From contig OZ023264.1 of NCBI GenBank assembly GCA_964006375.1, positions 177,354,010-177,418,009 on the forward strand: DNA of 64,000 bases. Direction: 5' to 3'. The position numbers were made by a program, and so were the translations under genes. Below are positions 40,301 to 52,300 of this stretch, in pieces (within the stretch, counting starts at the first letter, position 1; the number at the start of each line of letters is the position of its first letter). Source of the DNA: Tillus elongatus. Taxonomy: Eukaryota > Arthropoda > Insecta > Coleoptera > Cleridae. Under the pieces are notes generated by a model that worked only from the letters and a program-made list of their open reading frames with translations, searched no databases and was not told the origin of the DNA.

Positions 40301-43300
40301 TGTCATGCTGAGTTTATTGTTTGAAGCAAACGGTTTAAAATTTGATAACGTGTATGTGTATTCAAAGTCTCTGTATCAACCGAAATACAAGATGTTAAAG
40401 GAGGTGATGAATGCAACAAAAGGTGTTGGTTACTATCCTTATAGAGAAAACGATGAAATATTAGATCCGGCAGATGCCAAGGACAACTCTGTGTTTATAT
40501 TTGATGATGTAGCTTGTGACAAACAAGATAAAATAAGAGCATACTTCAGTATGGGCAGACATAAGAATATTGATTCATTCTATCTCTGTCAAACATATAC
40601 ACGAATACCCAAGCATTTGGTACGTGACAACACCAATGTTATTGTGTTATTCAAGCAAGATGAAACCAATTTAAAACATGTGTACGACGATCATGTAACC
40701 ACCGATATGGACTTTAAACAATTTAAAACTATCTGCCACCAATGCTGGAAAGATAATAAGTATGGTGTGTTGGTGATTGTGAAGGAAAACGATGTACACA
40801 AAGGTCGATATAGAAAAGGATTCGATAGATATATATTATTCTAACAATGGTAGACAGGACAGACAGCTGTCTAACACAGCTGTCATACAGGTGTCTAACA
40901 CAGGTGTCTAACACAGCTGTCTAACACAGCTGTCTAACACAGCTGTCTAACACAGCTGTCTAACACAGCTGTCTAAGACAGCTGTCTAACACAGCTGTCT
41001 AAGACAGCTGTCTAACACAGCTGTCTAAGACAGCTGTCTAAGACAGCTGTCTAAGACAGCTGTCTAACACAGCTGTCTAACACAGCTGTCTAAGACAGCT
41101 GTCTAACACAGCTGTCTAACACAGCTGTCTAAGACAGCTGTCTAAGACAGCTGTCTAACACAGCTGTCTAACACAGCTGTCTAAGACAGCTGTCTAACAC
41201 AGCTGTCTAAGACAGCTGTCTAACACAGCTGTCTAAGACAGCTGTCTAAGACAGCTGTCTAACACAGCTGTCTAAGACAGCTGTCTAACACAGCTGTCTA
41301 ACACAGCTGTCTAACACAGCCAGACATCGTGATAAATAAGAAGGCATGTACCGTGACAGAGTCAGTATATGTTAAACCACCACACAACCTGTATCGCTCA
41401 AACAAATGATTAGACCGACTGGTAACACCAAAAACAGTTGTAGCACAATGGAAGTGTTGGGTAAGGAAGAGCGAAAAGTTAAGAGAAGGATTTTACAACT
41501 TGCTGACAATATTCGAAAAAAACATTTAATGCTTAAACTTAACAGAGCTGAGAATGATGATGCTCTGCAACGTTTATATAAACCACTTGTTGAGCCCCTA
41601 AGTGAAATATCTAAAAACACAGCAGCACTGCAGCAGCAACAGCCATCGCAACCACCAAAGGTTGAACAAATCAAAGACGAAGTCGATATACCAGAAACGA
41701 AACCCCAAGTACAGTTCCTTAAAGACCATGAAGTTTTTGAAGCTGAACCAAGGGAAGAGGCTGAGGCGACAAGTTCCGATGAGGACATCCCAACATTTGA
41801 AGAGCTTGAGGCAGACCTACAAACTGTCACAACCAACCCTGCATATCAAGAATTTTTGGAGCAATATCCTGAACGAGTTCGATATTATGTAGACAAGTAT
41901 TTTACTGAACCACCGAGGCTTGCTACTATTGATCAAACGTATGGTGCTCGCTACGCTAAAGATACTGGTAGCTGGAGTCTTGGCAACAAACACTTGGACT
42001 TTACTGATGCTGAGATTCAACTGGGCCAAAGGAGATACCCGCAAACACAAGGTTTGCTAGAATTGATATTTATGAAAACACCTAGAGGGTATACCTATGA
42101 TGATCTTCAACACTATAGAGATATTCTAGAAGCAACTAGTGTTCATAAAATGAACTATGATCCTAACGCACGAACCAAGGGTTGTTCCTCTGAAAAGTAT
42201 CTGACTCTAATAAAACCAGTGATAAATCCACGAGGTCGTAGATCCTCAACACCTCAAGGTTTTGGTTACACCTACGAGGAAGACGATGACGACAGCACCG
42301 ACAGACATCTTAACAAAAAACAAAAGACTGAACTTAAAACTCAGAGTGATAAGAGCAGCGATAGCAACGGCATGAGCCCAAACAACATCAGCACCAACAA
42401 CTATATGATACAAAATAACAAACAAATAGCCTATGTGTATTGGAATGACATAAACGAGTTGGTTGACAGACTTAGACTTTTAGTGGCTTCCCAAGTTGCA
42501 GGTAATACTGCTCATAACAACGAAATTCAGTCAATCTTGGAAGAACTAAAAGAAGCTAGTGTTATCACCTAGTAAGCTCACAGCCATGAAGAGACACCGA
42601 CGACAACAACAACAACAGCACCAACGCAACACTGAACCATCTAATGTTAATAATTCTATAAATGTATTCCAACAAAGAGTTTACATACTTGTACTTAGAA
42701 TCAAATAAAAGTCTTTGTTAAAATTACTGTGTTTTTATTTTGTAATACAATTAAAAAGTATGTCTTAAAGCAATAATATCCTGAACAAACTTATCTTGTG
42801 GTACATCTGCTAAAATACATGGATGATGTCATACTTCTAACGACTGTATTCTAGACAAGCTCAAACACGAATAATGTGGGGTTATTGAACAGATATAACA
42901 CAAGGTCATCAACTGACAGGTTGTTTACCTTTAAGAGGGCCTCTCTCTTGTGTATATTAAACAGATACACAGACAAGCTCAAACAGGATCAAGGTTAACA
43001 ACTGTAAAACGTTGTTTATCCTTCAAGAGACAGAGACACTTGTTCAGTATGTGTTAAGTCGTGAAACAAGGATGACGTCTCTTGCTGTATGTAAGTACAC
43101 TCTTATTATTATGTCTGTTTGCATTCAAATAACAAATACAAACATAACCTTACTAAACAATCAGATGATTGGTAATCAACATGTATACAAACACCTAACC
43201 TCATATGTCAACAACAACTGGCTTTGTTTTATATATACAACAGCGAACAAACTTTTAACGTGTGCGTCTGTGGAGCTATTGGTTTAGGGACAGTGTATAT

Positions 43301-46300
43301 CTGAGAAAGCTGTCTATGGCCGATTCGAGGTTCGTGGGTTCAAATCTAAGTTCAGGCGAATGCTTTTCTTTCAAATACACATGCATCTGTCAGTCTAAGC
43401 AAAGACTTTGAACTGTCATGACGTGTTTGTTAAACAGCATGTACAAGCTTCAACAATGGCAATCAGTTGTCTGTTTGTCTGTGTTATTACATACCTCTGT
43501 CTTCTCAGTCTAAGCAAAGACTTTGAACTGTCATGACGTGTTTGTTAAACAGCATGTACAAGCTTTAACAATGGCAATCAGTTGTCTGTCTGTATCCTCA
43601 ACACAGAAGACACCTGTTCAGTAGTGTGTGTATTAAGCTGTGAAAGAAGGCTGACGTCTCTTGTTGTATGTAAGTACAATCTTGTATTATCTCTGTTTGC
43701 ATTCAAATAACAAATACATAACCTTAACAAACAATCATATGACTGGTAATCAACACGTGTGTGAACATAACCTTAATAAACAAATACAAACATAACCTTA
43801 ATAAACAAATACAAACATAACCTTAATAAACAATCAAAATGGCTTGGTAATCAGTCTGTATACGAACACCTAACCTTAATAAACAAATACATACATAACC
43901 TTAATAAACAATCAGACAGACAGATGGTATTCTTCAAATACACACATGGAGACCTGACTTGTAGATATCTATGGACACACAGGTCAGACGGAACATCTTA
44001 CGTCATCACAAGACAGTTAATACCTAACCTGACTTGTGGCTATCTATGGACACACAGGTCAGACATCTTGGAATGCTTGTGACGTCATCTCAGGTTAGTT
44101 CCATAGAGAGAGTTGCGACTGTCTATGACAGGTCAGCCATCTTGGAATGCTTGTGACGTCATCTCAGGTTAGTTCCATAGAGAGAACCCGGCTTGCGACT
44201 GTCTATGACAGGTCAGCCATCTTGGAATGCTTGTGACGTCATCTCAGGTTAGTTCCATAGAGAGAACCCGGCTTGCGACTGTCTATGACAGGTCAGCCAT
44301 CTTGGAATGCTTGTGACGTCATCTGACAGGTCAGGTGACATTTGACGTTGACACATGTCAGGTCAGGTGACAGCTGACGTTGACAGCTGACGTTGACAGC
44401 TGTCAGGTTAGCTGACAGCTGACAGCTGTCAGGTCAGTGACATTTGACACCTGTCAAATCTGACAGGTCAGCTGTCAACTGTCACAGGTCTGCGCAGGTC
44501 AGCGCATGCGCATGACTCGCGCATGCGCAGAAAAAAGTGGAGGGGATGAGCCCAGGTGGGGCCCTATCTACTGTAATGGCTACCTTTCCGGATCTTTGTA
44601 AGGCATTTGATGTTGTCAATCACAAAATACTTCTGAGGAAACTAAAACAACTTGGTATCATGGGGCGACCTCTCAGAGTTCTACAAAGTTATTTAACACA
44701 GACAACAGTTTACTGTTATGGGAGGGGCGGCGGGTAAAAAAACTGTAGTGGTGACGAGCGTTCCACAAGGTTCCATTATTGACCCTCTGTTGTTTGTAAT
44801 ATTTATAAACGACCCCAGTAAATGTGAAATAAGTGGTTCACTGGTGTTATATGCAGATGACATGACGGTTCTCTATGTCGGTGATAGCAAAACAGAAGTA
44901 ATTAATAAAGCTCAAATGGATCTCCAAGTAATTGAAAAGTGGACTAACACCAATAAAATAAGACTCAATGTAGAAAAATGTAAGTTTGTATTATTTAATA
45001 ACTCAGATAGCAACATATACCAACTAAACTATCTAAAAAGAATCTAACTGAAACTAATAGTATTAAGTATCTGGGTATTACAATAGACTATAAACTAAAC
45101 TACTCGGACCATATTGACAATATTATCAAGAAACTTAACACATTTACATATCATATTTATCGGAATGCAAAATATCTAAGTCTGGAAACAAAGTACAACA
45201 TCTACTACTCATATGTACACTCACACTTAATCTACATGGCTGCTTTCTGGGGAGAACCCAATAAAACTATTGTGGAGAGGCTTCAAGTTGCACAAAATAG
45301 GACAGTTAAGACTCTTTTTCAAAAAAAAAACTTCAGGCAGAGTACAGTAACATTATATAACGACCTCAAAATCAACTGTCAACAAAATTATACAACAAGA
45401 TAGTGTTAAAATAATATATAAAATAAAAAATAATATAATCGATAATACTGTCTCGAACCCCCAATATAATTGTAACATACATGATTATAAAACCAGAACG
45501 AATCAGCATATACATCTTTTGCCAGCAGCCACAAACATGGGTACAAGAAAGATAACACATCAAGCAGCAATCTGGTTTAATGAACTTCCATCCAAAACAA
45601 AAACCATAAAGCATATAAGGGCCTTCTGTGATGCAGTGAAAAACTACTATATGAATAAAAGACTGTGATGCTGTTTCTGTGGTGTATTTTTGTTTGTTAT
45701 TTGCCTTATAATCACTACTAATCTGAACTTAAGATACCTTGTATACTGTAGAATGAGATACCTTTAGAAGTTACTAATAGGAAGCACTTTAGATTGGCAT
45801 TTATCTTTCTCACCTTGTATATATTGTAATACCGTTGTGGCTCCATGGGAGCTTTTTGGTTTAATAAATATATCAAAAAAAAAGAAACCCTACACGTTTC
45901 GGCTACCTAGTAGCCATCCTCAGGGGCAAATTTTCCAATTCTTGAAAATTAGAGTCAAAGCTATACACAAAGTTGGGATTTTCATCTATTGTACCAGAGG
46001 TACAATGTAATTTAGAGTTTTCACAAATTGCCGACTTTCACTCTTGTCTTGTGGTTAAATTAAAGTTTTATATTGATTGGATGAATTGATTTTCTGGCAC
46101 ATTTGGGTGCGATGTTGTTGGACCTCTGGTACAATAGATGAAAATCCCAACTTTGTCAGCCTGTGTATAGTTTTGACTCTAATTTTCAAGAATTGGAAAA
46201 TTTGCCCCTAGGTACTAGGTAGCCGAAATGCGTAGGGTTTTAATAATAAATTTGCTGTCTGGATCAGCAGCCTTTCGTTGAGTATTTGATTATGTCCATC

Positions 46301-49300
46301 CCAGACCATGTGACGTTTAGGAAAGAAATAGTCTAGCTTCTGTCAAATGTATATATTTTTTACCTATGTCATTTTACTAGCAATTAATTGCAAGAAGGAA
46401 AGAGTAGCAATATTAAGTAAAAAAGGGTAAGTTTTGATATTTAAGCTTACTATTGCAATTAATTATGCCTTATCAAATTTATTTGTCCTTAACAATTATT
46501 GTTTCGTATTTATGGCACGAAAATTCAATAATCTGGCCGCACAGATATCGAAATGGTATAGTATGACACCATATTTTTTATATAATGTTTAATAATAAAA
46601 AAAAGCTTTTCACTTTGCTTATATTATGATATATTTGTATAAAAGGAAAAGTAAAACATGCTAGGAATTGTAATTTTCAGGTGAATATGCAGGAGCACAA
46701 GGTTTAGGTTTGTTAAGGTTGCATTCCACGTTCCGCCATGACTTGAAAATCTACGCTTCTGACGAAGGTCGAGTCCAGATGACAGCAGCAGCCTTTGCCA
46801 AAGGTCTGTTAGCTTTGGAAGGGGAGCTGACCCCTATATTGGTCCAGATGGTCAAGAGCGCCAACACAAACGGCCTTCTAGATAACGACTGTGATAGTAG
46901 TAAATACCAGAATATGTGAGCATACTTTATTATTTGTTTACTTACTTTATACTAAAGGCACCTGCATAATATGTAAGGCTATGGTTCCACACCAAGAAGG
47001 CGACCCTGTCGTACATCTCACCCTGTATACCCCCACATATTTTAAACAATATCTCATAATTTACACCTCAAGATCATGTAGGGGAAAACTACTAAAATCA
47101 CTGTCTCTTACTGAAGAGTATGCAAATTAAAAAAAATGTCAATCTATTAATTATTTTTATCTGCAGAATATTCTTTTTGCAGTGAATTTGCAAATTAACG
47201 CAATGTTTGCTTGCTGGAATTTTTTTTCATAAACGTGCTTAAAAGCACCCCTGTATGCATGAATCATAAAGTAAATGTTGTGCTTTCAACCCCCAACAAC
47301 GGGACCGGGAGCAAATAGGGGAGCTAGGCAGGGTAAACAAAATGCAAAGTGTGAAAAAAGCACCTTATAAATGTTTAGGAAGCCTCTAACAACCTTCCTT
47401 GGTTGCTAATCAACCCTTCACCCACCCCCATTCTAATATGAATAATCTTGCTGAGAGAAGGAAGCACAAAGTAAGAATAGTACTAACTTGCATGTAAGCT
47501 CTAAAAGCTTTATTTATCAGCAGTCGGTGTATCAAGATTAGATTATATTAGATTTATTGTAAGTGGGTTATTCCAGTCCCTCCACCGTGACCTTAAGTCT
47601 ATTGTGGCTCATGTCTAATTATTTAAATTTCACCCATTAATTCCAGCTCCCTGCAGGAGTCGATCTCTTCTTGAGGATGAAAGTTGGTTTGGCAGCTGTA
47701 CTGCCATCTTAGTGAAGTCGCTTGCCCGTTTCGAAGCTCAAAGAGAGATATCCTCTCTCAGAGTTCGTCTGGACCTGACATCTGTGAGTGTTTGCCTCGA
47801 GGCGGTATCTTGAAGTCCCGCCCTCGAGCAGCATCCAATTCCTAATTGTAATCCACCTCTAGAGATTCTCCCCTCTCCCGCGCTCTTCTAAACCCGACAC
47901 CCAACAGTGGTAGACTCAAGGCAACATCCCATCGAGTCCCGCTCCTGAGCATCACACAAGTGAGGCCGTCCATCCATTTTGTAGCACACAGTGGAGGCCC
48001 CAAACTCCGGGTGTATACCACTCATCAAAGATCACAGCCCCCTCCGCGTCTTCTAGACACACAACACCTGCCAGCGCTCAACCCAGGGCAGTATCATCTA
48101 GAACCCCCCTCCCAAGTAACAACCAAGCGAGGCCAATTGTCCATTTCTAACCCCACAGTGGAGGCGTCAAAATGCAGGTGCATCTCACTCCCCAGAGATA
48201 TCCGCCTCCCTCCAGGCTCACCTGTACCAGACCCAGTTTTTCATTGACTCGAGGCGGTATCATGAAGTCCTGCCCTCCAGCAGCATCCAAGCAGGGTCAT
48301 TAGCCTGTTTCGAAGTTCACAGAGTAGGCCTAAGTCTTCATGTGTAATCCACCTCTAGAGGTCTCAGCCCCCCTCTGCGTTCGTGCAGACCCGATATCCG
48401 CCAGCGTTTGCTCAAATTTCACCCAACAAATCGAGCTTTCTGCAGGAGACAATATTTATGAGGTGAAACTTTGTTTGACAGATGTATTGCCATCTGAGCG
48501 AAGCCAGAAGAGGCCTCAATCTCTAGTTGTAATCCACCCCCAAAAATAATATGAAAATTATACAACGAAACGCTTCTACACAATCCCAGTCAAGAAAATC
48601 TTCAAGCATTTAATGAGGCAAGAAACCGCTATGTCCGCATTCTTTCTGAGGCAAAAAACTCGTTTAATAACCACATCAAAAACAAAGTCCTCTTAAGCTC
48701 CAACGGCGGCAAACCCTTCTGGACTCTTGCTAAATCTATTGGGAATAACTTCTGCAAAAGCACGTTCCCACCTCTTGTCTCAGGGGATGAAATTGTTTCT
48801 ACCGCCCTGGGCAAGGCTGAACTTTTTGCTTCGTTGTTCGCCAGCAATTTTACACTCGCTATCCTGGACTCCATTCAAAAGAGAGCTATATGTCTCATCG
48901 GTGACCCTACCCTCACCCAAAGGCTGGCATACCTTGCCCACCGACGTGCCGTTGGTGACCTCTCTCTCTTTTATGGATATCTGCACGGGCACTGCTCAGA
49001 GGAGCTTTCCTCCATAGTTCCCCCACCTGCTGCCCCCAACAGATCTACCAGGGGAACAAAACGAATGCACCCTTTTACTGTCCAGGTCACCAGACATAGG
49101 ACATCTTGTTATGCCCGCTCTTTTGTCCCGAGGACTTCCAAGTTGTGGAATTCCTTGCCGGCACATGTTTTTCCTTCTCCTCCAAACCTTCAAGTCCAGA
49201 ATTAACAAGCTGCCTCTTTCCTCCTTGTCAACACCCACGGTACGATAGTATTTAGGCTGTAAGCCCTCGTGGTGTGTTGTTGAAATTAAAAAAAAACCTG

Positions 49301-52300
49301 CGTTTGTAACTAGAATTTAGAAGTAGCCAATTGTTAGAATTTGGAAAGAATTATTGATAGTCTTTTTAAAACTCTTTTATTAGTCAATAAATTCTCATTT
49401 TTCAGGTGCAAGGCACGCCTTCATGAACTTATGCAGTTGGATAAAGATTTTACCCCAGAAGATAGAGAAAAAATCAATCCTACAAAATCATTGAGTATTG
49501 AAGATGCTCTAGATTATGTGAAAAATCCTGTCAGATGTTGCAGACATGTCCATGACTTAATTAAAAGTCTGATGGAAATTGTTCAGACAAAAAAGGAGGA
49601 TCCCAAAACAAAAGGTTTGTATATTGTATGTGTCTTGTCTGACCTGACCTGACAAAAAATTGATAGCGCTTCAGTTAATTAATTGTTGTTGCCCTTGTTT
49701 GGTGAAACCATTGCATACTAAATGTAGACATACAGTGGGTTGCCAAATTATTAGGGACACCTATTTAAAATTGAAAATTTGCAGTTTTAGCTGGGAAATT
49801 GATTCAAATTCATAGTTGTAACTGATGTAAACAATTTCTTTATTATTCTGTTTCATTCATAACATGAAAGCAACATAAACTTATTATTCTAATATACATT
49901 CTAATCACAAAAGACAGGGCTAGATATTTTAGGATGACAGTATCAGTATTTAGTGATATCACCCTTGGCTGCAACGACAGCTTCCAAACGCCGGGGCATG
50001 CTTTCAATGCAGCCCCTCGCATTGTCTTGCAGGTTGGGATCGTGATGCTAGACTCTAATGAGGGTTTCTATGAGTTGCTGTTTATTTGTTATCTCAGTTT
50101 TGGCAATCTCACGTTTGGTCCGTTCCCACAAGTTCTCTATTGGATTTATATCTGGGGAATTGCCCGGCCAGGGCAAAACTCTTGACATTTTTCTCTTCTA
50201 TGAAAGTTGTTATACTCCTAGCTTTATGGCACGGTGCCGAATTATGCATGAAGATATAATTATCGTCATCAGGGAACCATTCTCTGACCTGAGGAAGAAG
50301 GCGGTTTTGAAGTACACGCTTGTACTGGCACTGTCTTATGGTTCCTTCTACGATATAGAGATGGCCTATACCTCACAGACCATACCATAATGCTTACAGG
50401 ATGTTTAACATTCTTCATTATGCAGTCTGGATGGAATTTCTCTCCAGGGCATCGCCTCACAAATGAGCTCTTGTCCATCAAAATTTGGATGGTGGACTCA
50501 TCGAAAAAGCACACCTGTAAGGTGTTGCAATATTAAACAGGGTCATAATAAAGCAATTATTCAGACATATCAAATCATGGAAGCCATACTTACACGACTC
50601 CAGTCCTCAACAGACATATTTCTGTGCTCTTTGGCACATTCCAAGCGCTTCCTCATCATTGCTTGCGTAAGGCGTGGCTTTTTCGCTGGGCAGCGACCAA
50701 TGAGATTTTCCTTGGCCAACCGCCTTGTGCACTGTTCTCCTTAAAACATTAATTCCACCGTGGTTAACAAGTCTGGTGATCTGATGCACAGACATTTTTC
50801 TATTTTGTAGGCACACGTCCCTTACTTTACGGTCACTGCGAGGGGTGGTTATCTTCTTTCTGCCACATTTCCCAATACTATTGGCTTCCAAGGGTAGGAT
50901 TTGATCAATTTTTGTCTTGATTCTGTTGACCACTAACTTGGAAACACCCGTGATTGCTGCTATCTCCCTCTGAGAATGAGAGGCATGGGTCAGTAATGTC
51001 TGGATTTCTCTCACTTTCATAGGAGATGTGTCTGTTGACTTGCCCATTCTAAAAAATAAAAATCAGAATCTGCTCAATAAAAATAATTGTGAATTTCAAA
51101 AGCAGCTAATCTAACAAATAGCTAATTATTACTTACATTTTAATGATGCTGAACTCTCAAAAACTCGTGAAAAAAACATGTAAAAGTTGTATAATCTGGT
51201 TTACACAAATCACCGTGCGCACAAAATCACTGCCGCGTGTACAATAACCTCAAATTATTGACAAACTGAGCTTGTTTACAGTGTATCCACTCGCAAAACA
51301 TAGAAGAATTACCAACAGTAAACAAACAATAATAAACTCAAGAAGGAACAACTATTTCTCTGACTAAATCCATCCAAACTTTGAAATATGAAGAAATTGC
51401 TACTGTCCCTTATAATTGGGCAACTTACTGTAGATACTATTTCTCTGCTTTCGCAAACCAGTTACAGAAAAAAAAACGAACATATGTGAAGCCAGAGAAA
51501 TAGTCTCTACATCTATATTTCATAGCACTTCATTACGTTTTTTACATATTCACAAATATATTTCTCTTGTAATAAGTTTTTATAAAAAGTTATTAGACAT
51601 TAGATTAGACTAGATTGGACACATTAGACGTACCAGATGAATATAAGAAGTTTTTCTCATAACTTTGACCAGATTAAGTTTTTGTTGAATGATTTTGACT
51701 ATAGCTTTGATTGCGTTGTATTGACTGAGACCTGGAAAGTAGACCTGCTTGAGATGTATTCTCCAGAAGGATATAAAGCTTTATTCAGTGGCGGGGATAT
51801 TAATCAGAAAGACAGTTATTTTGTATATAAGAAAAAATATCACTTGCTGTTCAGAGAACAATATGGTTTGCAAAAGGGCAGTAGCAAGCGTAGAAACATA
51901 ATTATTAAAAACAGTAAAATAATATGTAAAGCTAGTTTAGGAAAATTCTCTACACTAAGTAATGTAAATATTGCACATAATTAGAGGTCACAAATGTATC
52001 GATAACATTGACATTGTAACGATTACATTGTTATGTAAATAGTAAACAAGGTAAAATTGCAGCGTACAAGGAATGCAGGACTGCTAAAGTCGGCAATTTA
52101 GGAAGGACGTAAACTGATTAAAAAACTATAAGTAGTATTTGTTGATAAACATTGAGAGACAGTTAATTTTAGATTGCTTAAGATGTAAAGACGCGACACT
52201 TTTGATTTAATTATTTAAACATAATAACACTGTTCAATTAAGATTAACGATGTAAACAGTCCGGGTTTAAAATTCATTCAGTCAGTTAGTTCGTAACCAT

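Larger units (their letters stand above)
35300..44572. mobile_element. Polinton-like (adintovirus-like) element, 9,273 bp, lacking PolB and integrase
   Basis: The termini are AGTAGATAGGGCCCC and its reverse complement, inside a GTAATG 6-bp duplication. Terminal inverted repeats are long (about 0.75-0.9 kb). Two divergent gene blocks leave a 159-bp promoter region: leftward pX-like, penton-like and capsid-like genes; rightward packaging ATPase and a 388-residue protein. Polyadenylation signals close both blocks. No frame longer than 100 codons lies outside these five genes, so DNA polymerase B, integrase, protease and helicase are absent. All five frames are open, implying recent insertion or selection. 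It is either a non-autonomous/satellite Polinton or a lineage replicating by helper functions. Confidence 0.88.
34453..45884 (+). mobile_element. 5'-truncated LINE ('LINE-D'), split by the Polinton-like element
   Basis: Two halves, 34453-35299 and 44573-45884, belong to one + strand reverse transcriptase. The left half has [20 protein letters not shown], then GWDGIKT and [15 protein letters not shown], and stops in the spacer before RT motif A. The right half resumes with [17 protein letters not shown] (motif A), [20 protein letters not shown] (B) and [12 protein letters not shown] (C), then degrades, ending in an A-tail near 45876-45884. A TGA at about 34567 and later frameshifts show it was already decaying. 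Removing the insert and one GTAATG copy restores a continuous frame across the junction. Confidence 0.88.
34398..46292. repeat. Fold-back element split by nested LINE-D and Polinton-like insertions
   Basis: The outer arms 34398-34452 and 46238-46292 are inverted copies with about 4 mismatches over 55 bp. The inner arms 45885-46006 and 46115-46240 continue the inverted repeat around a spacer of about 110 bp. On the minus strand the left arm carries CTGAGGA (45923-45917), T, the hairpin GGCTAC-TAG-GTAGCC, then GAAA (45900-45897), a hammerhead-like core. LINE-D interrupts the left arm between 34452 and 45885. Confidence 0.75.

Noticed and set aside
40862..41320. CRISPR-like array
   Set aside because: Units are contiguous 13-mers without spacers in animal DNA; it is a satellite-like array.
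43012..43287. 91-codon plus-strand frame near the right end of the Polinton-like element
   Set aside because: Lies in repeated subterminal DNA and matches no virion protein.
47960..48247. 95-codon Pro/Ser-rich plus-strand frame
   Set aside because: Falls inside the degenerate minisatellite; open by composition only.
49934..50390. Plus-strand frames of 83-110 codons in the Tc1 element
   Set aside because: Antisense of the transposase catalytic region.
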